A stretch of DNA of 8,012 nucleotides from an uncultured Phaeodactylibacter sp. GTDB taxonomy: Bacteria > Bacteroidota > Bacteroidia > Chitinophagales > Saprospiraceae. A program made the position numbers and the translations under genes. The stretch spans positions 1 through 8,012 of the forward strand of contig CAJXXJ010000148.1 in the NCBI GenBank assembly GCA_913062745.1, written 5' to 3'. Under the pieces are notes generated by a model. It saw only the letters and a program-made list of their open reading frames with translations. It had not been told where the DNA came from and did not search any database. The stretch's first letter is position 1. Each line of letters begins with the position of its first letter. Positions 1 through 6,237 of the stretch are shown here, in pieces.

Positions 1-2
1 CC

Positions 3-125
3 GATCATGTGCTGGCGCAGGAAAAGCAGGTCGATCAACAGGCCTTGCACGGGCAACGGCTGCTATTGCTGGAAGAAGGGCATTGCCTGCGCGATCAGGC
101 GCTTGATGTCTGCCAGCGCCACGCC
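3..125 (+). pseudogene. oxyR: OxyR-type LysR regulator, internal fragment cut at a chimeric junction
   Basis: This frame is open to the left edge and encodes about 40 residues that align without gaps to the E. coli OxyR redox region (from my memory of that protein). The core LLLLEEGHCLRDQALDVC (bases 60-113) has the peroxidatic Cys (OxyR Cys199) in GHCLRDQ at 84-86 and a second Cys nine residues later at 111-113, exactly where OxyR Cys208 sits. OxyR is a cytoplasmic peroxide-sensing transcription activator; these cysteines form its regulatory disulfide. The N-terminal HTH and first part of the effector domain would lie left of the window. After about base 125 the frame stays open to a stop at 327-329, but those residues are antisense to the neighbouring FG-GAP gene and do not resemble OxyR. 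Roughly the last 95 residues of a normal OxyR are therefore missing. Identity is near certain; whether the truncation exists in the living genome is not. Confidence 0.82.
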
Positions 126-470
126 CGTAGTCCATCGGCCTTTCGTATTAATGCCCGACTGTTTTGTAATATCCTCAAATTTCAGGCTGCCCAGGTTTCG
201 GTACAGCCGGGCGTTGCCCATATTAGAGGTAAAGCAAAGGTCCGGCAGCCCATCCCGGTCCAGATCGCCGGCGCCGACTCCAGCGCCATTGTAAAAGTAC
301 TCGAAGGTGATGATGTTCAGTTCTTCTGATTCGGAAAGCTGGTTCGCGCAGTCGATACCCGTTTCGCTGGCAGGCAGTGGAGACAGCAGGGAAGGGCCGG
401 AAGGGGAAGTGCATCCGGAGACCAGCAGCAAAGTGAACAACAGGCCATTCAGTAGAGATAGCTTTTGCAT
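63..470 (-). CDS. FG-GAP/VCBS (CRTAC1-like) lipoprotein, truncated at its C-terminal side
   Basis: The ATG at 470-468 opens a 135-residue frame with a lipoprotein signal: a hydrophobic stretch and LVSGC with the lipidated Cys at residue 20, so it should sit on the outer or inner membrane. Residues 58-90 hold an FG-GAP/VCBS-type repeat with the calcium-binding pattern D69-L-D71-R-D73-G-L-P-D77, followed by FEDITKQSGI and GRWTTGVALADI, the usual entry into the next repeat of CRTAC1/UnbV-type surface proteins. Homology stops at Ile122 (base 105), where one expects N-G-D-G-x-x-D. The last 13 residues (KRLIAQAMPFFQQ, stop TAG at 65-63) are antisense to the OxyR fragment and are not native. Relatives are commonly many hundreds of residues long, so this is an N-terminal stub. 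The upstream bases show AAGG very close to the ATG and a perfect -7 element. Function beyond surface adhesion or calcium-dependent folding is unknown. Confidence 0.75.
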   Translation of the reverse strand: MQKLSLLNGLLFTLLLVSGCTSPSGPSLLSPLPASETGIDCANQLSESEELNIITFEYFYNGAGVGAGDLDRDGLPDLCFTSNMGNARLYRNLGSLKFEDITKQSGINTKGRWTTGVALADIKRLIAQAMPFFQQ

Positions 471-498
471 ACCTTAGTATTTGATCGCTAATTTTCAT

Positions 499-506
499 CA
501 AAGATA
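499..506 (-). promoter_or_regulatory. Bacteroidota -7 element for the minus-strand lipoprotein gene
   Basis: On the minus strand, 506-499 reads TATCTTTG, a perfect match to the Bacteroidota sigma-A -7 consensus TAnnTTTG. It would place the transcript start near 492-495, giving a leader of about 22 bases before the ATG at 470. I see no convincing TTTG -33 element 19-21 bases upstream, so the assignment rests on the -7 match and its position. Confidence 0.5.
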
Positions 507-575
507 AACGGCCGCTGTTAAGTGGGGGTTAAGGCACCGGATAAATGGGGATAATTACGAGATTTTACATATAAG

Positions 576-605
576 GTTGTAAAACAGTGTGTTGCGATTA
601 ATTTG
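576..605 (+). promoter_or_regulatory. Candidate distal promoter of the phosphoesterase operon
   Basis: GTTG at 576-579 and TTAATTTG at 598-605 are separated by 18 bases and resemble the -33 (TTTG) and -7 (TAnnTTTG) elements with one mismatch each. Transcription would start near 610 and give a leader of about 100 bases. The match is imperfect in AT-rich DNA, so this is only a candidate. No Pho-box-like direct repeat was recognised in the intergenic region 471-712, which holds no gene. Confidence 0.2.
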
Positions 606-670
606 CTTTCCCGGGCAAAGTGGTATTGTAAAGTAAAGTTTAAAAAACACCCCTTCTTTGCATTCCGTTT

Positions 671-700
671 TTTGAAGAATTGGGCAAAAGTTTACTTTTA
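671..700 (+). promoter_or_regulatory. Candidate proximal promoter of the phosphoesterase operon
   Basis: TTTG at 671-674 and TACTTTTA at 693-700 (seven of eight bases of TAnnTTTG) are 18 bases apart. The predicted start, about 705-707, would leave only a handful of bases before the ATG at 713, so the message would be almost leaderless. It competes with the distal candidate at 576-605; the sequence alone does not decide between them. Confidence 0.22.
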
Positions 701-712
701 TGAAAAAAGAGC

Positions 713-2695
713 ATGAGAGCGGTACTATTCCTACTCCTCCTGGGCCTCAGCCCATCCTGCTTGCTGGCGCAGGCGGGTTTTGAGCACCCCCTTCGCACCG
801 ATTCCCTACCCTGGACGTCCAGATCGTTCGACAATGCGCCGGATCAGTTCCAGTTTGCCATCGTCAGTGACCGTACGGGCGGTCACCGGGCAGGTATTTT
901 CGGTGATGCGATGCAGAAGTTAAACTTGTTGCATCCAGAGTTTGTCATGAGCGTGGGCGACCTGATTGAGGGCTATACCAAAGATACGGCGGTACTGCAC
1001 CAGCAGTGGGCTGAATTCGACAGCATACTGTCCGTACTGGACATGCGTTTTTTTGCGCTGCCGGGCAATCATGATATTTCCAATGATGTGATGCGGCAGC
1101 TTTGGCTCGACCGCTACGGTGCTTCTTACTATCACTTCCGCTACAAGGACGTACTCTTCCTGGCATTTGATTCTAACGACGGGGACGGGGTGGTTTTTAG
1201 CCGCGAGCAATTGGACTATTTCAAAAAAGCAATTGCGGAAAACGCAGATGTACGCTGGACCCTGCTTTTCATGCACCACCCTATTTGGAATTACCGGGAA
1301 TTCAATGGCTTTACTGAAATCGAGGAGGTGCTGAAGGGCCGCCCTTACACGGTATTCGCCGGGCACACCCATCGCTACTTCAAGAATACCCGGCAGGGGC
1401 AAAAGTATTACGTACTCTCTACCACCGGCGGAGGCAGCCGGCTGCGTAGCCCCCGGCTCGGCGAATTTGACCATATCAGCTGGGTAACTATGACAGAAAA
1501 CGGGCCCGATGTGGTGCATCTGCAGCTTAAAGGCATCATAGAAGAAGATGTGCTTAACGAAAATACAGCACCCGTAGCGATGGCACTGCACAATGCCTCT
1601 CAGGTTGAACAGTTGCTGCTGCGTACGGAAGGGGCAGGAGTGGTGGCTTACCTGCGCATAGCCAATACCCTTGACGGGAAAAGCGAGCAGGTTGAATCAA
1701 GCGGCCTGTTTGCTCAGGATCAAGCCCTGTCAGCTATCAGCAAGTCGCTGCGCTTCGAGGGGCGTTTTTATCACCATCATCAGCTGGCACCTGAGCAGCT
1801 GGCTTTTGACTTGCAAATACCGGCAGACTCTGCTATACAGCTGGCGATCCCGCTCCGCTTTTCCGCCGAAAGCGGTACTGAGATTGCGGACCCACTTGAG
1901 CTGGACTGGGCGGCTGGCTTCGCTGGCGATCCCTTTGACCCCGCCTTTGAGCTGTCCGGCATACTGGATATTCCGGTGGATTTTGAGCCGGCCGGCCTTT
2001 CCTTCACTGAGCTGGATGTCTTTCTAGATCATCACCAGGTTGCTCTGAGCACTCCCTTTACCGGACTGGATATTCGCTACACCCTGGACGGCAGCGAGCC
2101 TGGGCCGGAAGATGCATTGTACGAAGGGCTCATCAAGATAGACGCCACCACCACCATCAAAGCCCGCTATTTTGATGCCGGGCTGCAAGCGAGCAGCGCA
2201 GTGGCCGAAAAAACCTACCGGAAAGTGAAGCCCTACCCTGCACTGGAGCTGGAACGCTCTGGCCTTGAACCGGGGCTGCAATACGCCTACTATGAGGGCG
2301 AATTTAGTGAGCAGCTACCCGATTTCAGTACCTTAACTCCTTTGCGGAAAGGCGTTGCGCTGTATAGCAACCCGGACTCCATAGCCCACCGTCTGGACCA
2401 TTTCGCACTCGTCTACGAAGGCTACCTGGAGGTTCCGGCGGACGGCATTTATACCTTCTACACCCGCTCAGACGATGGCAGTCAGCTGTTCATACAGGAT
2501 GAGCTGGTGGTTGACAATGATGGGTCGCACAGCGCCCGGACCCGCTATGGGCATGTGGCGTTGAAAGCGGGGCTGCATCCTATCCGGGTGGCTTACTTCG
2601 AGGACTTTTTAGGCGAAAGCCTCGAAATCGGCTACGAAACGAAAGATCAGAAGCGCCGGAAATTGCCCTTCGCTGAATTGTATCATCAAAAATAA
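713..2695 (+). CDS. Secreted metallophosphoesterase with chitobiase-C-like and PA14 domains
   Basis: This 660-residue exported enzyme should hydrolyse phosphomonoesters or diesters with two metal ions. Residues 1-21 are a Sec signal ending in AQA. The calcineurin-like catalytic domain (about 45-285) shows D53 in SDRTGG, G82-D83, G118-N-H-D121, H188 in HHP and G217-H-T-H220. The first motif is D-x-T rather than the usual D-x-H. Residues about 290-425 form a beta-rich middle region also present in the next gene. Then come a chitobiase/beta-hexosaminidase C-terminal-like domain (about 433-505, RYTLDGSEP at 455-463) and a PA14 domain (about 517-655, RSDDGS and VVDNDGSH at 599-606). The start is the ATG preceded by AAGAG; an earlier ATG at 699 is in another frame. 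There is no T9SS-type tail. It is the first gene of a three-gene operon, six bases before the next gene. Substrate is unknown; PA14 and the chitobiase-type domain hint at glycan-associated material. Confidence 0.9.
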   Translation: MRAVLFLLLLGLSPSCLLAQAGFEHPLRTDSLPWTSRSFDNAPDQFQFAIVSDRTGGHRAGIFGDAMQKLNLLHPEFVMSVGDLIEGYTKDTAVLHQQWAEFDSILSVLDMRFFALPGNHDISNDVMRQLWLDRYGASYYHFRYKDVLFLAFDSNDGDGVVFSREQLDYFKKAIAENADVRWTLLFMHHPIWNYREFNGFTEIEEVLKGRPYTVFAGHTHRYFKNTRQGQKYYVLSTTGGGSRLRSPRLGEFDHISWVTMTENGPDVVHLQLKGIIEEDVLNENTAPVAMALHNASQVEQLLLRTEGAGVVAYLRIANTLDGKSEQVESSGLFAQDQALSAISKSLRFEGRFYHHHQLAPEQLAFDLQIPADSAIQLAIPLRFSAESGTEIADPLELDWAAGFAGDPFDPAFELSGILDIPVDFEPAGLSFTELDVFLDHHQVALSTPFTGLDIRYTLDGSEPGPEDALYEGLIKIDATTTIKARYFDAGLQASSAVAEKTYRKVKPYPALELERSGLEPGLQYAYYEGEFSEQLPDFSTLTPLRKGVALYSNPDSIAHRLDHFALVYEGYLEVPADGIYTFYTRSDDGSQLFIQDELVVDNDGSHSARTRYGHVALKAGLHPIRVAYFEDFLGESLEIGYETKDQKRRKLPFAELYHQK

Positions 2696-2701
2696 GGCCG
2701 C

Positions 2702-4477
2702 ATGCGCAGCATACTTCTGGGATTTTTGTTGAGCTGTCCGGCTTTACTGATGGCTCAGCTTAACTTTTTTCAGCCCGATACCACCGCTGGGCCTCATCCC
2801 TGGACAAAGGAGGGGTTCGAGCATACCGAATCGTCTTTCCAGTTTGCAGTCATTGGAGATTTGACTGGTGGCTACCGGCACGGGGTTTTTCCGCAAGCAG
2901 TGGAAAAAGCTAATGCTATTGCACCGGATTTCGTGATGAGCGTAGGAGACCTCATAGAAGGCTATACCGAAGATACGGCGCAGATCCTGCGTTGGTGGCG
3001 GCAGTTCGATGGCTGGGTGGCCGGGTTGGAGGCTCCTTTCTTTTATGTTCCCGGCAATCATGACCTTTCCCATTCCGGTATGACATCAATCTGGGAGGTG
3101 CGCTATGGGCGTACCTACTACCACTTTCTTTACCGGAATGTACTGTTCCTCGTCCTAAACACAGAGGACGGGGCACCCTCGCGCATCAGCCCTAAACAAG
3201 TCCGCTACGTGGAGCAAACGCTGGCAGATCATCCACAAGCCGACTGGACGCTGCTGTTTTTTCATAAGCCTTTGTGGCAGGAGCAGGAAGCTGGGTTTTT
3301 AGCTATAGAGCAAGCCTTGCAGGGCAGGCCGTATACTGTATTCGCCGGGCATACCCACCGTTATCTGAAGCAGCAGCGCCATGGCCAAGACTATTACATT
3401 TTAGGGACTACCGGAGGAGGAAGCACTTTGGCGGGGCCAGCCTTTGGGCAGCTTGATCATTTTGCGTGGGTAACTATGCGCCCCGATGGCCCGCAGGTCG
3501 CCAATTTGTTGCTGGATGGTATTCTGCCTGATGACATTCATACAGAAGCCACGCAACCACTGAGTGAGTGCCTGCTGCGAGGCAGCCGGCCAGTCCACGA
3601 TGCCTTAGTAGAAAATTCGCCTGCACAGCTTTGGAAAACCAACTTGCGGTTGGCGCATCAATGCCCCGTGCCGGTACGGTTGACGGGGCGCTTTCTGGAG
3701 CACCCCCAGCTGGAGCCTGCCTGGGCTGCTGTGGATACGCTGTTGGCTCCCGGTTCACAGTGGGTGGCTCCACTGAGCATCCGAGCCAATGAGGTTGGGT
3801 TCGGTAGCGAGCTTGATCCTCTGGAGTGGATGTGGGAGGTGCGAGCAGGAGAGGATGCAAAGGGGCTGATCCGGTCGGACACTACCGAAATCAGAATCGT
3901 CCGCTCCCGGCAATGCCAGCCTGCGCCGAAAGACGTGGCTGTGGACGGACAATGGAAAGAGTGGAGTGAGCCTGGGTACGAAGCCCCGGAAGAACTCGGC
4001 TACTACCCTCACAGCTGGGAAGGGCCGGAAGACTGCAGTATTGCCGCTCGCTGTGCCGCAGATACGGACTGGCTATACTTTGCCCTGCGCGTAAAGGATA
4101 ACGAAGCACTTTATAGCTCCTACCGCAGTAGTTGGGAGCAAGACGGGGCGGCATTTCAGTTGCTGCTTCCGGGCACCGAGCCTATAGGCATTAGCTTCAG
4201 CCCGGGGGACAGCCTGCTGGTAGACAGCCAGGAGAACTGGCCAGCCGGAGCAAAAATCAAAGCCTTGCGGCTACTTGATGGCTTCTCCGCCGAGCTGGCC
4301 CTCCCGCGGGCTGCGTTGGCTAAACGAGCAGGCGAAAGCCTGGCTTCTTTTCAGCTGCAGTGGATCGTTTATGACCACGACGGGCTGGAAGACCAGTATA
4401 AAGGCACTAAAGCATATTGGCGCAAGCCTGGCCCGGGTGCCGGCACCTATACCATCACACAATTCAAAAAACGATGA
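2702..4477 (+). CDS. Secreted metallophosphoesterase with CBM9-like C-terminal domain
   Basis: This 591-residue paralogue of the preceding gene starts at an ATG five bases after an AAGG that overlaps the previous stop region. Signal peptide residues 1-19 end in MAQ. The catalytic domain keeps the metal motifs at nearly the same positions: D53 (GDLTGG, again D-x-T), G82-D83, G118-N-H-D121, H188 (FHKP) and G216-H-T-H219. A middle beta-rich region (about 285-395) contains GRF near 329-331 and matches the first gene's. The tail differs: from about residue 408, DVAVDGQWKEW followed by WLYFALRVKD, DGAAFQLLL and a C-terminal YDHDGLEDQYKG segment resembles CBM9/DOMON-type carbohydrate-binding beta sandwiches. 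It overlaps the next gene by four bases (ATGA), so translation is probably coupled. The likely role is extracytoplasmic phosphoester hydrolysis while bound to a carbohydrate; the ligand is not identifiable here. Confidence 0.9.
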   Translation: MRSILLGFLLSCPALLMAQLNFFQPDTTAGPHPWTKEGFEHTESSFQFAVIGDLTGGYRHGVFPQAVEKANAIAPDFVMSVGDLIEGYTEDTAQILRWWRQFDGWVAGLEAPFFYVPGNHDLSHSGMTSIWEVRYGRTYYHFLYRNVLFLVLNTEDGAPSRISPKQVRYVEQTLADHPQADWTLLFFHKPLWQEQEAGFLAIEQALQGRPYTVFAGHTHRYLKQQRHGQDYYILGTTGGGSTLAGPAFGQLDHFAWVTMRPDGPQVANLLLDGILPDDIHTEATQPLSECLLRGSRPVHDALVENSPAQLWKTNLRLAHQCPVPVRLTGRFLEHPQLEPAWAAVDTLLAPGSQWVAPLSIRANEVGFGSELDPLEWMWEVRAGEDAKGLIRSDTTEIRIVRSRQCQPAPKDVAVDGQWKEWSEPGYEAPEELGYYPHSWEGPEDCSIAARCAADTDWLYFALRVKDNEALYSSYRSSWEQDGAAFQLLLPGTEPIGISFSPGDSLLVDSQENWPAGAKIKALRLLDGFSAELALPRAALAKRAGESLASFQLQWIVYDHDGLEDQYKGTKAYWRKPGPGAGTYTITQFKKR

Positions 4478-6138
4478 AACCTACCCTGATTCTTTGCTGC
4501 TTTTTTACTTTTACGTTTAGTATTTCCGCACAGGCAGACTTTCGCATTGCGCTGCTAGGTTGCCACAAGCAGTTTGAGCCTGCACCTGCCCTGTCGCGCT
4601 ATCTGGAAGCAGAGCCAGACCTGTGCCTCTGGATAGGCGATAATGTCTACGCCGACACCAAAGACGACATTAGCTATGTAGAAAAGTGCTACGCTGCGCT
4701 GGCAGCAAAACCGGCTTTTCAGCAACTGAAAGCCCAATACCCATTTGCAGCTACCTGGGATGACCATGACTACGGGCTGAATGATGCCGGCAAAGAATAC
4801 GCCTTAAAAGATCAAACCAAAGCTTTGTTCCGCCGCTTCTGGGGACTGGAGGAAAAGATTCCCGCAGGGCAGGATGGCATCTACTACGCAGAATATATCC
4901 CGGTAGGAGCGCACCTCCTGCAAATCATTCTGCTGGATGTACGCTACAATCGGGATGAACCCAACACGGATGGAGACGTGCTGGGCGAGCAGCAGTGGGC
5001 CTGGCTGGAAGGCGAATTGCAGAAACCGGCTGACCTGCGCCTGATTGCTTCCGGCTTTCAGGTGTTGCTGGACGAACGCGCCGGGTCAGAGACCTGGGCC
5101 AAATTCCCTTCCGCTCGTCAGCGGCTGTTTGAGGTCATTCGCAAAGCTCAGGCGGAGCGCGTGTTGTTCTACACCGGAGATCAGCACTACGGCGAGGTCA
5201 ATCGGATGCCTGGTGCCCTGGATTTTGATGCTATAGAACTGCAGTTTGCCGGCCTCAACCAAATTGAGGATCCGGAGTGGAACCCGCTGCGGGTGGCCAA
5301 CGCTATCACTTCTAAGCATAGCTACGCACTGCTGGATATATATTTTGCGGAAAGCAAAAGCGAGGTGCCCCACCTGCACTTCCAAATCTACGATGCCATG
5401 ACTAATGAGCGGGAGTTGTCCTACCGGGTCAACCTGCAGGAGCTGGAGCTGAAGCCCCGCTTTGGCGGCACGACTGCTTTTGTTCATACCGGGCAGGCTG
5501 CCCTTAGCCATCCTTACGCCCGGTTGGATTTGCGGTACACCCTGGATGGCAGCATGCCGGACAAGGCTAGCCCCGTTTACGAATCTGCCCTGCCCCTTAC
5601 GGAAACTACTGTGGTGAAGGCCCGGCTGTTTACTAAAACCGGAGTGCCGCGCAGCCGGGTGTATGAGCAACAGTATGAGCGCCTGGAGCCTATGCCTGCA
5701 TCCAAAGTAAAGGAGGTGCAGCCCGGCTTGCGCTACACTTACTACGAGGGCCAGTTTAACCGGCTCGATGGATTGCAAAAGGCTCCTGCAAAAAGCAAGG
5801 GGGTATCGCAGGAGATTGATCTGCAGCAGCTACAGCAGCGGGATGACCACTTTGGCTTGGTATTCGAGGGTTATCTGCAGGTGCCTGCTGATGGGGTATA
5901 CGAGCTATCGACTATTTCCGACGATGGCTCCCGGCTATACCTGGGCAATCGCTTAGTTGTGGACAACGATGGCTCTCACAGCGCCCGCGAGCGGTCCGGA
6001 AGGGTAGTGCTAAAGCAGGGTCTGCACCCTATCAGGATTGAGTACTTCGAGGATCATAGCGGGGAACGATTGCTGGTCAAGTGGCGAACGCAGGAAGGGA
6101 TAGAACGTATACTGGGCCGGGACGATTTCTTCCATTAA
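4474..6138 (+). CDS. Secreted PhoD-like phosphatase with chitobiase-C-like and PA14 domains
   Basis: I chose the ATG at 4474, which overlaps the previous stop as ATGA and gives a 554-residue protein with a clean signal peptide (MKPTLILCC to SAQA, about 1-21). An upstream in-frame ATG at 4417 would bury that signal behind a polar 19-residue extension lying inside the previous gene. The catalytic domain (about 22-310) fits the PhoD-like metallophosphatase family: Cys30 in LLGCHKQ, where PhoD proteins have an iron-binding Cys; I54-G-D-N-V-Y-A-D61; W95-D-D-H-D-Y-G101 with a following ND; the LGEQQWAWL segment; and G235-D-Q-H-Y-G240. Next come a chitobiase-C-like domain (RYTLDGSMP at 354-362) and PA14 (about 418-552, ISDDGS and VVDNDGSH at 495-502). 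Both C-terminal domains are closely similar to those of the operon's first gene although the catalytic folds are unrelated. PhoD enzymes release phosphate from mono- and diesters; the exact substrate here is unknown. Confidence 0.9.
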   Translation: MKPTLILCCFFTFTFSISAQADFRIALLGCHKQFEPAPALSRYLEAEPDLCLWIGDNVYADTKDDISYVEKCYAALAAKPAFQQLKAQYPFAATWDDHDYGLNDAGKEYALKDQTKALFRRFWGLEEKIPAGQDGIYYAEYIPVGAHLLQIILLDVRYNRDEPNTDGDVLGEQQWAWLEGELQKPADLRLIASGFQVLLDERAGSETWAKFPSARQRLFEVIRKAQAERVLFYTGDQHYGEVNRMPGALDFDAIELQFAGLNQIEDPEWNPLRVANAITSKHSYALLDIYFAESKSEVPHLHFQIYDAMTNERELSYRVNLQELELKPRFGGTTAFVHTGQAALSHPYARLDLRYTLDGSMPDKASPVYESALPLTETTVVKARLFTKTGVPRSRVYEQQYERLEPMPASKVKEVQPGLRYTYYEGQFNRLDGLQKAPAKSKGVSQEIDLQQLQQRDDHFGLVFEGYLQVPADGVYELSTISDDGSRLYLGNRLVVDNDGSHSARERSGRVVLKQGLHPIRIEYFEDHSGERLLVKWRTQEGIERILGRDDFFH

Positions 6139-6237
6139 AGGTGCCTGGCCAGGACGAATAGGAATCTTTGGGCACTCTACGGTGGTTTATGAACCAAATC
6201 TCAGCTTTACCAGTCTAAATAGTAAAACTTTTTAGCT
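6139..6237 (+). promoter_or_regulatory. Short intergenic gap, weak promoter candidate for the SPFH gene
   Basis: No gene is seen here. AATCTTTG at 6163-6170 matches seven of eight bases of the Bacteroidota -7 consensus but has no evident -33 partner. A perfect palindrome CCTGGCCAGG at 6144-6153 has no loop and no T-run, so I do not call a terminator. Whether the SPFH gene has its own promoter or is read through from the operon cannot be settled from the sequence. Confidence 0.15.

Noticed and set aside
9..329. A 106-residue plus-strand frame that could be read as one protein.
   Set aside because: Only its first 40 or so residues are OxyR; the rest is antisense to the lipoprotein gene. It is described as a fragment plus junction, not as a gene.
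699..712. ATGAAAAAA at 699 as a start for the first phosphoesterase.
   Set aside because: It is out of frame with the gene (14 bases before the ATG at 713) and leads to a proline-rich non-signal sequence.
920..1591. A long minus-strand frame of 223 residues opposite the first phosphoesterase.
   Set aside because: It is antisense to a well-supported catalytic domain and shows no family motif.
4417..4473. An upstream in-frame ATG giving the PhoD-like protein 19 more residues.
   Set aside because: The extension lies within the preceding gene, is polar, and would bury the signal peptide; the ATGA overlap start at 4474 is the natural one.
5086..5778. A long minus-strand frame of 230 residues opposite the PhoD-like gene.
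   Set aside because: It shadows a real gene with clear catalytic motifs and has no recognisable features of its own.
6144..6153. Palindrome CCTGGCCAGG after the PhoD-like gene as a terminator.
   Set aside because: It has no loop and no T-run, so it cannot form a normal intrinsic terminator hairpin.
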